Made by a program: the position numbers and the translations under genes. A stretch of DNA of 64,000 nt, taken from NCBI GenBank assembly GCA_031288795.1, contig JAITQS010000058.1, forward strand, positions 23,831-87,830. The letters run 5' to 3'. Below the pieces are notes generated by a model. The model was given only the letters and a program-made list of their open reading frames with translations, made no database searches and had not been told where the DNA came from. The stretch's first letter is position 1. Each line of letters opens with the position of its first letter. Source of the DNA: Holosporaceae bacterium (GTDB taxonomy: Bacteria; Pseudomonadota; Alphaproteobacteria; UBA3830). Positions 49,387-59,306 of the stretch are shown piece by piece.

Positions 49387-50454
49387 TCACGACAAATCTG
49401 AGCCGGACCTCTCTCCGGTTCCCTTCAGTTGACCACAGGCGGCTGAGATATCATCTCCGCGGGATTTTCTTATGATGGTGCGGATCCCTTTGGCCAGTAG
49501 CAGAGATAGAAAAGCGTCAGCTCTTGTTCTGGAGCTCCCCCTAAAAGTGGATTCGTCCCAGCTGTTAAATGTTATCAGATTAACTTTGCAGCGTATGCCC
49601 GAAAGCAGCTTGGCCAGCTGACGAGCGTTGGCGTCGGAGTCATTTACTCCCGCCAGCAGCAAATATTCGAAAGTTACATGCTCAGAGTTGCTTCTTCTAA
49701 GATATTCCCGAGCGGCATTTAGCAGTGTGTCAATGTTATATTTCCTATTGACGGGCATGAGTTCGCTGCGCTTGATATCGGTGGTGGCGTGCAGCGATAT
49801 CGCCAATTTTATACCGAATTTTGCCATTCGCAGCAGGTCATGGGTCACGATGCCGGAGGTCGATACCGTAATTTTATTGCGAGAAAAATTGTGATTTTTC
49901 TGGTCCAACAGTAATTCCAAAGCCTGAAATAAATTTTCAGCGTTCAGCAGAGGTTCTCCCATGCCCATAAATACCAAGTTCGAAAGATGCGGATGCGCTA
50001 ATTCTTTTAGCGTCGGCAGCAGGTCTTTCCAGAAAAATACCTGGGACATAATTTCCGCACAGCTCAAATTTCTCTCGAAGGACCGCTGTCCGGTATTACA
50101 AAATTTACAGCCCATGGCGCAGCCCACCTGGATTGAAAGGCAGACGGTATTTCTCTTTTCGTCCGGAATAAAAACGGTTTCGATTTGATGGCCGTCGGGA
50201 AATTCTAGCAGAGCCTTTCGGGTGCCATCGCTGGATTTTTGTAGGTTGCGGCAGATGGGACGCTCCAGCGAAAAATATTCAGACAATAATGATCTAACTT
50301 TGTGCGGCACGTCCGTCATAGCGTCGAATGATGAGACGCATTTAATGTGGATCCAGGGAAGTACTCTTTTGGCGTCCAGCTTCGTAAGACCGATTCGCGC
50401 AAATTTTCGCTCCAGATCTGCCAAATTTGCTCCGAGAAGAGATTCTCTTTCCAT
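49387..50454 (-). CDS. rlmN: 23S rRNA/tRNA adenine-C2 methyltransferase RlmN
   Basis: QVGCAMGCKFCNTGQ, MGMGEPLLN, RKSRGDDISAACGQL. Confidence 0.95.
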   Translation of the reverse strand: MERESLLGANLADLERKFARIGLTKLDAKRVLPWIHIKCVSSFDAMTDVPHKVRSLLSEYFSLERPICRNLQKSSDGTRKALLEFPDGHQIETVFIPDEKRNTVCLSIQVGCAMGCKFCNTGQRSFERNLSCAEIMSQVFFWKDLLPTLKELAHPHLSNLVFMGMGEPLLNAENLFQALELLLDQKNHNFSRNKITVSTSGIVTHDLLRMAKFGIKLAISLHATTDIKRSELMPVNRKYNIDTLLNAAREYLRRSNSEHVTFEYLLLAGVNDSDANARQLAKLLSGIRCKVNLITFNSWDESTFRGSSRTRADAFLSLLLAKGIRTIIRKSRGDDISAACGQLKGTGERSGSDLS

Positions 50455-50457
50455 TTT

Positions 50458-51831
50458 CTATTGCTTTCTCGATTGATTTTTAGCGATTTTATCGACCCTC
50501 TCGTTGAACTTATTTCCCGAATGTCCCTCGACCCAATGCCAAAAAACTTCATGAAGTTCCGTCGCCTTCAGAAGACGCAGCCAAAGATCTTTGTTTTTTA
50601 CCGGCTTTTTATCTGAACTGATCCAGTTATTTTTCAGCCAGCCCTGGATCCATTTGGTGATGCCGTTTTTCACATAGGTGCTATCGGTGTACAGTTCTAT
50701 TGTGCAGGGAGTTGGGAAATACTCCAATGCGGCAATGGCGGCCATCATTTCCATGCGATTATTGGTGGTATTAGGCTCGGAGCCGCATAATTCCTGCTCT
50801 TTATCGGCGCAGATAAGGAGGGCAGCCCATCCGCCGGGGCCCGGATTCCCGCTGCAGGCGCCGTCGGTGTAGATGGTTACATTTTCGAGACTATTGCCTA
50901 ATGGCTTTTTTTCGCCATCGGCTTCAGCAAATTTAGACGAATTATTTTCTTTTGGTGGGGTTATTGTTTGGGAGGCAAATTTATATTGTCCGGAAAATAC
51001 ATGCGTTGCTGATCCCGTTTGAGTGCAGTTGCCGTCGGAATCGATGTGCATCAGCAGTGATCCGCCCCGTTGAATTACGGAAATCTCGTCTGATTCCAGA
51101 AGATTATTTTTTTTGGCAACGATGGCCGTAGCCATTGCACCGCTTCCGCAGGCGGATGTCAAACCATCGGCACGTTCGAACACCAGCAGATCAATGCTGT
51201 GGGAAGAAATAATCTTTCCAAACGAAACGTTTATCCTGGCCGGAAACAATGAATTGTTTTCCAGAATGGACCCCAGATGCTGCGCCTGTTCAAGAGAAGG
51301 CATGCGCTCCACCAGCAGCACCAAATGCGGATTCCCAACGGATAGACAGGACGCCTGCCGAAGTCCCAATTGCGCTAATTTATTTTGCACATCGTTGTCC
51401 AGATGCAAATCATCGCTCAAACGGAGACTCAATGGATTCGGAACTTCTTCGGACAGTGCTAATGGCATTGGTTTTCCGAAATTTATCGAAATATTAGCAT
51501 CATCCTGCCTATGCAAAACATAAGTTCTGCTTTGGGTTTTTAGAAGAAAAGATTTTTGGTCCGGCTGCCGCATTTGCGCCAGAAGGCCGAGGCAACGGCC
51601 CGCATTTCCGCAGATTTCCGCCTCACTGCCGTCAGCGTTGAAAAAAGACGCGCTGATTGCGGCAACATCGAAGCTATAAAACGTCACCAAATCGCAGCCG
51701 ATTCCCCGAGTGCGATGGCTTACTTTTCGACAAAATTCAGCGAGATCTCCCCAATCGGCCATTTGCGTTCTGTCAATCATTACGAAATCGTTTCCCAACG
51801 CCTGCATTTTGTCAAAAACGATCCTGTTCAA
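50458..51831 (-). CDS. Fused diaminopimelate epimerase (DapF) - ribonuclease HI (RnhA)
   Basis: Dap[31 protein letters not shown]; RNase [64 protein letters not shown]; one continuous ORF. Confidence 0.93.
   Translation of the reverse strand: MNRIVFDKMQALGNDFVMIDRTQMADWGDLAEFCRKVSHRTRGIGCDLVTFYSFDVAAISASFFNADGSEAEICGNAGRCLGLLAQMRQPDQKSFLLKTQSRTYVLHRQDDANISINFGKPMPLALSEEVPNPLSLRLSDDLHLDNDVQNKLAQLGLRQASCLSVGNPHLVLLVERMPSLEQAQHLGSILENNSLFPARINVSFGKIISSHSIDLLVFERADGLTSACGSGAMATAIVAKKNNLLESDEISVIQRGGSLLMHIDSDGNCTQTGSATHVFSGQYKFASQTITPPKENNSSKFAEADGEKKPLGNSLENVTIYTDGACSGNPGPGGWAALLICADKEQELCGSEPNTTNNRMEMMAAIAALEYFPTPCTIELYTDSTYVKNGITKWIQGWLKNNWISSDKKPVKNKDLWLRLLKATELHEVFWHWVEGHSGNKFNERVDKIAKNQSRKQ
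50887..50905. repeat. Dispersed repeat copy GAGACTATTGCCTAATGGC inside the dapF-rnhA linker
   Basis: Shares GAGACTRTTGCCTAATGG core with 17882, 36278, and partly 22511 and 26256. Confidence 0.6.
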
Positions 51832-52985
51832 ATGGCCTCCAATAATTCTTTAGTAATAATTTTGCTACGCTCCACCGCCGGCTGATCAAATGCATTTATG
51901 TCCATGAGATGGCAAACGGCAATGACTTCTCCGATGAAATGAGCAAAAAGAGCGCCCAAAATTTCCGGAGTAATCTCTGAAAATTCGATTTTTCTCACGG
52001 GCAGATCGTTTTCCACCAAAGATTTCAAGGTGGCATTGTGCTGGGCCTCGAAAATATCAGCGAAATTTTTATTTTTTACATATGAAAATGCCTCTGGCAC
52101 AAAAATTTCCGAAGATATTAGAAGATCGGTTTTTTGTCTTTCCAGAAAAAATGTGAAGCATTTATCCCGGGGACCGTCCAGGTACAGCTGCAGCTGACTA
52201 TGTTGATCAAAGGATCCAATGGCTGTCAGCGGCGTGACGCCAACTCCGGATTTTCCCGTACTTTCGGCGTAGAGCTGCGCCACCCACGCCCCCAAAAGCG
52301 ACAATCTATCGGAATAAATAAACGAAGCATGCTGAGGATAATTGGCAACAAAGCGGGCTCCCTCCAGAGCCAAATGCGACGATGTCTCCCAATATTGTCG
52401 CGCGCCATTGCGAATGCGCTGGGGATCAATGCCACAAATAAACGCCGGCAACATGCCAACGGCGGAAAATACCGAGAATCTCCCCCCAATGTCCTGCGGA
52501 TGATCAATGCAAAAAAAATCGCATTGGGTCGCGATTTTTCTCAGGGATGAAGGTTTATCTTCTGTTACCACAACGACTCGATCGGCAATGGCACTGTGTC
52601 CCAGATGTTCCATGATCAGCAGCAATTGAGAAATGGTTTCCAGAGTCTCTCCGGATTTGGAAATGCACAAAAAACCAGTCCGGGGAGATAGCGCTTCCAG
52701 CATATTTTTCAGCGTACGGGGATCCAAATTGTAGGAAAACATGACCCGGTCTTTTGTGTTTTGGGAAGCAGAAATGGCGCGTATGCATTGTCCTCCCAGA
52801 GTTGCTCCTCCGGTGCCAAGAATTATAAATTTTTCCAACGATAACCATTTTTTTAGACGAGGATGCTCTAAAAATTTGAGATCATTGCCGCCCCTGATGA
52901 TATTGTCCACCTGCGACAAACCATCAACGCTAGAGATTTTGGCCGTTTTCAAAAGAGATCCATTTACAACGTCATATTGAATCAT
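51828..52985 (-). CDS. pgi: Glucose-6-phosphate isomerase (short form)
   Basis: [44 protein letters not shown]. Confidence 0.85.
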   Translation of the reverse strand: MIQYDVVNGSLLKTAKISSVDGLSQVDNIIRGGNDLKFLEHPRLKKWLSLEKFIILGTGGATLGGQCIRAISASQNTKDRVMFSYNLDPRTLKNMLEALSPRTGFLCISKSGETLETISQLLLIMEHLGHSAIADRVVVVTEDKPSSLRKIATQCDFFCIDHPQDIGGRFSVFSAVGMLPAFICGIDPQRIRNGARQYWETSSHLALEGARFVANYPQHASFIYSDRLSLLGAWVAQLYAESTGKSGVGVTPLTAIGSFDQHSQLQLYLDGPRDKCFTFFLERQKTDLLISSEIFVPEAFSYVKNKNFADIFEAQHNATLKSLVENDLPVRKIEFSEITPEILGALFAHFIGEVIAVCHLMDINAFDQPAVERSKIITKELLEAI

Positions 52986-52998
52986 TTGGGAACTCCGG

Positions 52999-54306
52999 CT
53001 ATTGGGACTGCGGTTTTATTATGCAGATTACACAGGGATCTTTGGCAAAAATTTCCTTCGCCTGTCCATTTACCTCCTCAAGAGAGTATTTATTGATATT
53101 GAGGGCGAATTTTTTTACGAACTCGAAATCGTTGCCGGCGCTGACTTTTTTGGAAAAGCAATCCAGAGCTTCCAGCAGATCCTTTCCATACATTTTGCTC
53201 ACCCCAAAGAGCTTTTTGGCTGCCGCATCAGCCTGATTTTTGGTCAACTCCGTAGAAGCAATGTATTTAATTTCCGACAGCACAGATGTTATTATTTCAT
53301 CGACATCGTCGGAATTTTTGGTCGTTATGGTCATGCAGAAATCGCCGTAGTCGTAATTCCAGAAGGAATAGCTGAAGGCAATGGAAGATAGATTTTTCTG
53401 CTCATCAATTAGGCTTTTCTGCAGCATATCACTGAGGTGTTTGATGTAAATCTCCGTTGCCAGAGCTTTTTCTCGATGATTCCTATAATTGGGCACTTTC
53501 CAATACATTTCTATTAGCGGAACACTCACCTGATCGCTGTACCTGGTGATTTTTGTGACGGACCCATGATGCTGTGGCTCCTCTAATCGTTCCGGGAGAG
53601 ATGATGTTTTTGCTATTCCACCGAAATATTTCTGTACCGTCCCCAGCGCTTTGTTTTTTAAAATATTGCCTGCTATGATAATTGTAATTCTATCCGTTGT
53701 GTAGTGCTTTTTTTTAAATAGAGCAATATCATTTTCATTTATGAGCTTTAGCCCCTCTTTGGTGCCGTAGATGCTGGATCCATATTTGGAATGCCAATAC
53801 ATAGATTTTCTTGCTTCTTTTTTGATCAGCATCCGATCCATTTGCTCGTCGTTGCTAATGGCCTGCTCCACCAGATTCCTCGAAGCGGCAACTTCTGCCG
53901 CATCAAACGACGATTCCAAAAATAATTCACTAAGATTTTTTAGAAAAACATCAAGATCTTCCAATCTTCCCTGAAGATAATATACGCTCTGGTCATAGCC
54001 GGTATAAAAATTGCTCTCAAATGCGGGTTGATCCGCTTTTTTTTGGCTATTATTTATGTGTTTTTGCACGAGAATATGGGAAAGAAGATTAGCAATGCCT
54101 TCTTTCTCAATTTCGTCTGTACTGCCGGCGGAAACGCAGAGTGCTACCATAAGTAAATCGCTTTTTGATGTATCCATAAAAATAACGGACATGCCGTTTT
54201 CCAACTTGCATTCGGAGCTATCTTTATACTCATACGCAGCATCGACGACGTCTACCGTATGAAAGGAAAACAACAAAAATAAAGAAAAAAAGAAGCTTTT
54301 AAACAT
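52999..54306 (-). CDS. M16-family peptidase-like protein, secreted
   Basis: signal peptide MFKSFFFSLFLLFSF; M16 fold motifs (LENGMSVIFMDTSKSDLLMVALCVSAGSTDE); HxxEH not intact (LSHILVQKH). Confidence 0.78.
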   Translation of the reverse strand: MFKSFFFSLFLLFSFHTVDVVDAAYEYKDSSECKLENGMSVIFMDTSKSDLLMVALCVSAGSTDEIEKEGIANLLSHILVQKHINNSQKKADQPAFESNFYTGYDQSVYYLQGRLEDLDVFLKNLSELFLESSFDAAEVAASRNLVEQAISNDEQMDRMLIKKEARKSMYWHSKYGSSIYGTKEGLKLINENDIALFKKKHYTTDRITIIIAGNILKNKALGTVQKYFGGIAKTSSLPERLEEPQHHGSVTKITRYSDQVSVPLIEMYWKVPNYRNHREKALATEIYIKHLSDMLQKSLIDEQKNLSSIAFSYSFWNYDYGDFCMTITTKNSDDVDEIITSVLSEIKYIASTELTKNQADAAAKKLFGVSKMYGKDLLEALDCFSKKVSAGNDFEFVKKFALNINKYSLEEVNGQAKEIFAKDPCVICIIKPQSQ

Positions 54307-54332
54307 AATACTCTCCATTCCCGGCCGATGTG

Positions 54333-54557
54333 TCAACTTTTTTTGTCTTCCGCTAGGCCTGTCTTGGACTCGGCCTGCCGATCAGATTTTTGCTTCACAT
54401 TGTGTCCTTTTTCCACCGGCGCCGATGATTTGCTAAGTATCGGTGGAATCAGTAATTTATTTGTTTCTTTTAGGGTTTCCGTATCTATTTTTTCGTTTTC
54501 GGGAGTATTGCAACCGCTCAAAAATAACAGCAGAAATAACGCAGATATATATTTCAT
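54333..54557 (-). CDS. Small lipoprotein
   Basis: MKYISALFLLLFLSGCNTPENEK: signal peptide and lipobox LSGC. Confidence 0.65.
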   Translation of the reverse strand: MKYISALFLLLFLSGCNTPENEKIDTETLKETNKLLIPPILSKSSAPVEKGHNVKQKSDRQAESKTGLAEDKKS

Positions 54558-54593
54558 ATTCACCTCAATCACCAATTTACAAAAAACACCTTG

Positions 54594-55073
54594 TTAGGTA
54601 GCCGCCTCATTATCACATTTATAGGATACAAAAAACAATAGCACCGCTCCGATCACAATAGAAGTGTCCGCAACGTTAAATGCTGGCCAATGATATCCAC
54701 AGACATGAAAATCCAAAAAATCCACAACGAACCCCCGAAAAATTCTGTCCCAAACATTACCGATTGCCCCTCCCATCACCAGCGCCATCGGCAATCGATA
54801 TAAAGCGTTACGGCGAGACCAGAGCGCTAAATATATTAGCACTCCCAGCGATGCCAATGTTAAAAAAATCGGCGACATATTCCGGAGTATCCCGAAGGAA
54901 ATGCCGGTGTTTCTCACGAGTACCAAATTAAAATATGGAAATATCTCCACTGAATCTTGACAGTTCAAGTAAATTTCCACCAATTGTTTGGAAACCTGAT
55001 CCAGCAGCGGCACTATCACCAGCCCAACAAGGGCCAGCTTTACTGAGCCAAAACTTTTTGGCACCTCGGGCAT
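54594..55073 (-). CDS. lspA: Lipoprotein signal peptidase
   Basis: LVRNTGISFGIL, MGGAIGNVWDRIFRGFVVDFLDFH, WPAFNVADTSI. Confidence 0.95.
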   Translation of the reverse strand: MPEVPKSFGSVKLALVGLVIVPLLDQVSKQLVEIYLNCQDSVEIFPYFNLVLVRNTGISFGILRNMSPIFLTLASLGVLIYLALWSRRNALYRLPMALVMGGAIGNVWDRIFRGFVVDFLDFHVCGYHWPAFNVADTSIVIGAVLLFFVSYKCDNEAAT

Positions 55074-57835
55074 ATTTTATCTCCATTGAGGGCGGTGGAA
55101 AATTTCCAGCAGCGTTCGCATTTTGCTCCCGGAGCCAACGACACCACAACGCCTATGTTTTTGAGGTCATCGGCGACGAATGCGTTCGCGGGAATCGATG
55201 TCTTGTGCAATTTCACGGCGGATGTGATGCTTACTTCCGCCCAAAAATCTTCGCAATTGATGGGAATGACATCGTCGGGATCAAAAATTTCTACGAGAGC
55301 CTGTAGACTGGATCCCAGAAATTTTTCTTTGCGGGCGATTTCCAGTGCCGTCGTAACGCTTTTTCTGATTTCCTTGACCTTATTTATTTTCGCTCCCAGC
55401 GTTGGATTGAACCAATTATTGTCGGGGGCTAAAAATTTTTCCAGGTGCACGGAAGCGACTTTTTCGCCGGAGGCTTCTTGTTTCGGCAGTAATTCTTGGA
55501 AACTCAGCCACGCTTCCTCCGCCGTGTACACAATTATTGGAGCCAGACGTCTCACCAGATGCTGGAACAGTATGTGCAACACATGGCGATAGGCTTGGCG
55601 TTTTTTATTAGTCAGCTGATCACAGTAGAGGCAATCTTTTCTGATATCAAAAAAGAAAGACGACAGATCGCCGGAGCAGAATGTATGTATAAGTGTGAAA
55701 TATTTATTGATGTCATAGGAATTTATGCATTGATCTAGTTCGTTTTCCACTTCCTGCAATCGATGCAGCACCCATTTTTCAAGATCCGGCAATGCGGAAT
55801 ATTCAACGTTTTCGTATTTGGCGTCGTAGCCCGAGAGTGCTCCCAGCAGATAGCGCAAAGTATTTCTTAATTTTCTATATACGTCTTCCAGCTGTTTAAG
55901 AATATTTATGCCTAGCTTAAGATCCTGGGTATAATCGCTGCCGGCCACCCACATTCTGAAGATGTCGGCTCCCCAATTTTGTACGACTTCGTCCAACGTT
56001 ATGGTGTTACCGAGGGATTTTGACATTTTTCTGCCTTTTTCATCCACGATGAAACCGTGGGTGAGCACGGCTTTGAAGGGGGAATTTCCATAGATGCCGC
56101 AGGAATTCAGCAGCGAATGCTGGAACCAACCCCGGTGCTGATCTGATCCCTCCAGATACAAATCCGCCTTGATTTCGGGATTTTCATGGTCTCTGATGAC
56201 GTAGGAATGGGTCGATGCACTTTCGAACCAGACGTCCATGATGTCATTTATTTTTTCGTAGTCGTCGGCGTTATATTTATCACCCAGGAAATATTGGGCA
56301 TCATGAGAGAACCAGGCGTTGGAGCCTTCTTGGGCAAAAACATCGGCGATATGTTCGAAGATTTCGGCATCATTTAGAAGCTTTCCGGTTTTTTTATGCA
56401 GGAACAGCGGAAGAGGTACTCCCCAAACTCTCTGGCGGGACAAGCACCAATCGCCTCTATTTTCAATAAATGATTTAATGCGATTGTAGCCTTGTTTTGG
56501 TATCCAGTTGATTTTTTCTATTTCATCCAGGGCTTTTTTTCTCAGTCCGGTGTTGTCCATGCTGATGAACCACTGGGGTGTCGCCCGAAATATCAGCGGG
56601 GCCTTGGACCTCCAGGAATGCGGGTAGCTGTGCGTTATGACCGACTTGAACAGCAGTGCTTCGACATCGCTCAACGCCTGCAGCAGAGCCGGTTCCACCT
56701 TAAACACATGCTTTCCGGCAAATAGCGGTACATGATTGTAGTAGAGACCATCGCCGTCGACGGTTTGGGGCACCTTGATATTGTATTTTTTGCAGATGTA
56801 GAAATCGTCGACGCCGTGTTCTGGAGCCGTATGAACCAGACCGGTGCCTGCATTTGTCTCCACGTGGTCTCCGTCCAGCAGTGGCACCTCGAAGTCGTAG
56901 CCGAAGTCCACCAGCGGGTGACTGCACACCACTTCTTTCAGGACAGCTCCGGAAAACTCCTGCAAAATTTCGCCCCTGAAACCGGTGGTGCTCAAAAAAT
57001 TTTCCACCAAGTCTTGGGCAACGACGTATTTTTTATCGGCGATTTTTAAAAGACTATAATTTATTTTTTGGGAATAGGAAATCGCTCTGTTGCCGGGAAT
57101 TGACCAGGGAGTCGTGGTCCATATGACGCAGAAAGCATCCTGTAAATAAGCGCAATTCGGCGACTTCTTTATTTTAAACGCCACGTAGATGCTGGTAGAT
57201 TTTTTATCCATATATTCTATTTCTGCGTCCGCCAGCGCCGTTTTCTCCACCACCGACCAAAAAACCGGACGCTCCCCCCTATAAATGGCTCCATCCCGTA
57301 TGAATTTCCCGATTAGTTTTATGATGGTAGATTCGGCTTTGTAGCTTATGGTCAAATAGGGATTTTCCCAGTCTCCGTTTATGCCCAATCGCTTGAATCC
57401 TTCCCGCTGAACGTTTATCCAATACTCGGCAAATTCTCGGCACATGTTACGAAAGTCAGCCACCGAGATATCGTCTCTATTGATTCCTTCTTCTTTTAGT
57501 TTTTCCTCAATTTTCCATTCGATGGGGAGGCCATGGCAGTCCCATCCCGGCACGAACGGCGCGTCGAATCCTTGCATTTGTTTTAGGCGCACGACAATGT
57601 CTTTCAAAACCTTGTTCATGGCGGTGCCGGCATGGGGCGTACCGTTGGAGAACGGAGGACCGTCGTGTAAAATGAACCTAGGACATCCTTGGGAACTAGA
57701 TCTGCACCGATCATATATATTTAGATTTTCCCAATAATTTAAAATTTCCGGCTCTTTTTGACCTAAATTTCCGCGCATTTGGAAATCTGTTTCTGGTAAA
57801 AAAATCGTATCCTTAAAATTCATTACATTCACCAT
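55040..57835 (-). CDS. ileS: Isoleucyl-tRNA synthetase
   Basis: DGPPFSNGTPHAGTAMNK, KMSKSLGNTI, C-terminal CERCWKF...CPRCQ zinc site. Confidence 0.97.
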   Translation of the reverse strand: MVNVMNFKDTIFLPETDFQMRGNLGQKEPEILNYWENLNIYDRCRSSSQGCPRFILHDGPPFSNGTPHAGTAMNKVLKDIVVRLKQMQGFDAPFVPGWDCHGLPIEWKIEEKLKEEGINRDDISVADFRNMCREFAEYWINVQREGFKRLGINGDWENPYLTISYKAESTIIKLIGKFIRDGAIYRGERPVFWSVVEKTALADAEIEYMDKKSTSIYVAFKIKKSPNCAYLQDAFCVIWTTTPWSIPGNRAISYSQKINYSLLKIADKKYVVAQDLVENFLSTTGFRGEILQEFSGAVLKEVVCSHPLVDFGYDFEVPLLDGDHVETNAGTGLVHTAPEHGVDDFYICKKYNIKVPQTVDGDGLYYNHVPLFAGKHVFKVEPALLQALSDVEALLFKSVITHSYPHSWRSKAPLIFRATPQWFISMDNTGLRKKALDEIEKINWIPKQGYNRIKSFIENRGDWCLSRQRVWGVPLPLFLHKKTGKLLNDAEIFEHIADVFAQEGSNAWFSHDAQYFLGDKYNADDYEKINDIMDVWFESASTHSYVIRDHENPEIKADLYLEGSDQHRGWFQHSLLNSCGIYGNSPFKAVLTHGFIVDEKGRKMSKSLGNTITLDEVVQNWGADIFRMWVAGSDYTQDLKLGINILKQLEDVYRKLRNTLRYLLGALSGYDAKYENVEYSALPDLEKWVLHRLQEVENELDQCINSYDINKYFTLIHTFCSGDLSSFFFDIRKDCLYCDQLTNKKRQAYRHVLHILFQHLVRRLAPIIVYTAEEAWLSFQELLPKQEASGEKVASVHLEKFLAPDNNWFNPTLGAKINKVKEIRKSVTTALEIARKEKFLGSSLQALVEIFDPDDVIPINCEDFWAEVSITSAVKLHKTSIPANAFVADDLKNIGVVVSLAPGAKCERCWKFSTALNGDKICPRCQKVLAQ

Positions 57836-58048
57836 TGCTTAGACATACCGAAAGTTAAACAAAAACCTCCCCAAAGTCAATTATAAGTATTTTGTTGATT
57901 TAGTTCTCGTCGTTTTCAAATTTTCTCATTCTATTCCCAGCCGGAATGTGCTGAAAATATACACAACCTGCTTTAAAAATTTGTTTTCAGTCAGGGCATT
58001 TTGTTTGATATTTGAGTAAAAATATTGCATTTGGGACGCGCTTTAAAA

Positions 58049-58213
58049 ATGATACCAAATCCAGAAATTGAGTGATCAGCACCAGATGGTAACGCGCTCT
58101 TATTCAGCACTTCTAAAGAACTGGCAGATCAATTTATTCTTGAATTTTTGCCTCTTCTTAAAAACTATCCGTTCATTATATCACTTCTTACGCAAGAATT
58201 AAAGACCCCCTGA
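58049..58213 (+). pseudogene. Short degraded reading frame with in-frame TGA
   Basis: MIPNPEIE*SAPDGNALLFSTSKELADQFILEFLPLLKNYPFIISLLTQELKTP*; in-frame TGA at 58073. Confidence 0.4.
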
Positions 58214-58330
58214 TGGCCCCAAAAATTTGATTAAATTTTTAGAGATTTTAATTGACTTTAACAATGATATTCGTATAGTTTCAGTGAATAGGCTTTTTTT
58301 ATTTTCGATTGCGTTCTTCAAAAAATAAAA

Positions 58331-59302
58331 ATGCGAGGTGGATCTTTGGTGCAGGAGACATTACCAAGTGGCGTTAGGTTAGATTTTTGTACTTTTTGTC
58401 AGCTTTCTTGCCCCGAATGCTCCGTTGGAAAAGGTGACTACGGCGATTTCGGAAAAGGCTACCTTAAATTCGATGATTTTGTAAAATTCGTTGAAATGAA
58501 CCCGTTTGTGCAAAGAATTGAAATCGCAAATCGCGGAGAAATTTTTCTCAACCCTGATCTGTCGAAAATCATGGAATTTGCTCATGCCAAAAATATTCTG
58601 CTTACGGCAATGAACAGCGTTAATTTCAATACCGTGTCGGACGACGTCATTGAATCCATGGTGGTTAACCAATTTCTCGCGTTATCCATAAATGTGGACG
58701 CCGTCAATCAAAAAGCCTACGAACAATATAGATACGGCGGAAACTTCTCCACAGTGATTAATAATATAAAAAAACTTTGGATATGCAAAAAAACATATTC
58801 CAGTGATCTTCCCATTGTAAATTTGCTATACCTGGTATTTAAACATAATTCTTCCCGAGAAGAACTTCGCGCCGCCAAAAAAATGGCCCAAGAACTAGAT
58901 GCAACCCTGCACTTTTGCAAGGACCGCATTTTCTACTACATCCCCGAAGATACTGACATGATCTACGAGGAAACAGGACTCACATATCCCAAAACGACAT
59001 TCGAATACGAAGATAACTTTACGAGAGCTGCCAATCCTCCGTGCCTGGATCTCTGGAAATTCCCCTCCCTAAATTACGACGGTAAGTTTCTAGGTTGCCA
59101 TTACAATGGCACTGGCATTTCCGATCTCAACGTTTTCGAACAGGGATTAAAAAAATGTTTAGAATCCGAAGCAGTGCAGAAAACGAAAAAAATGCTCCTG
59201 GGAGGGGAAATATGTGAAGAATCCCCCTGCTGTCTCTGTTGGCATTACAGACAATTCGTTTGGCACGACGCTTTCATAACCATAGACGAGATTGGAGCAT
59301 AA
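58331..59302 (+). CDS. Radical SAM protein with SPASM-like C-terminal cysteines
   Basis: CX3CX2C in CQLSCPEC; C-terminal PCLDLWKFP...GCHYNG...ESPCCLCWHYR. Confidence 0.85.
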   Translation: MRGGSLVQETLPSGVRLDFCTFCQLSCPECSVGKGDYGDFGKGYLKFDDFVKFVEMNPFVQRIEIANRGEIFLNPDLSKIMEFAHAKNILLTAMNSVNFNTVSDDVIESMVVNQFLALSINVDAVNQKAYEQYRYGGNFSTVINNIKKLWICKKTYSSDLPIVNLLYLVFKHNSSREELRAAKKMAQELDATLHFCKDRIFYYIPEDTDMIYEETGLTYPKTTFEYEDNFTRAANPPCLDLWKFPSLNYDGKFLGCHYNGTGISDLNVFEQGLKKCLESEAVQKTKKMLLGGEICEESPCCLCWHYRQFVWHDAFITIDEIGA

Positions 59303-59306
59303 AAAA

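Noticed and set aside
58073-58075. TGA recoded as Trp or selenocysteine
   Set aside because: TGA is used as a normal stop in this window (for example hflK) and no SECIS-like element was evident; pseudogene is simpler
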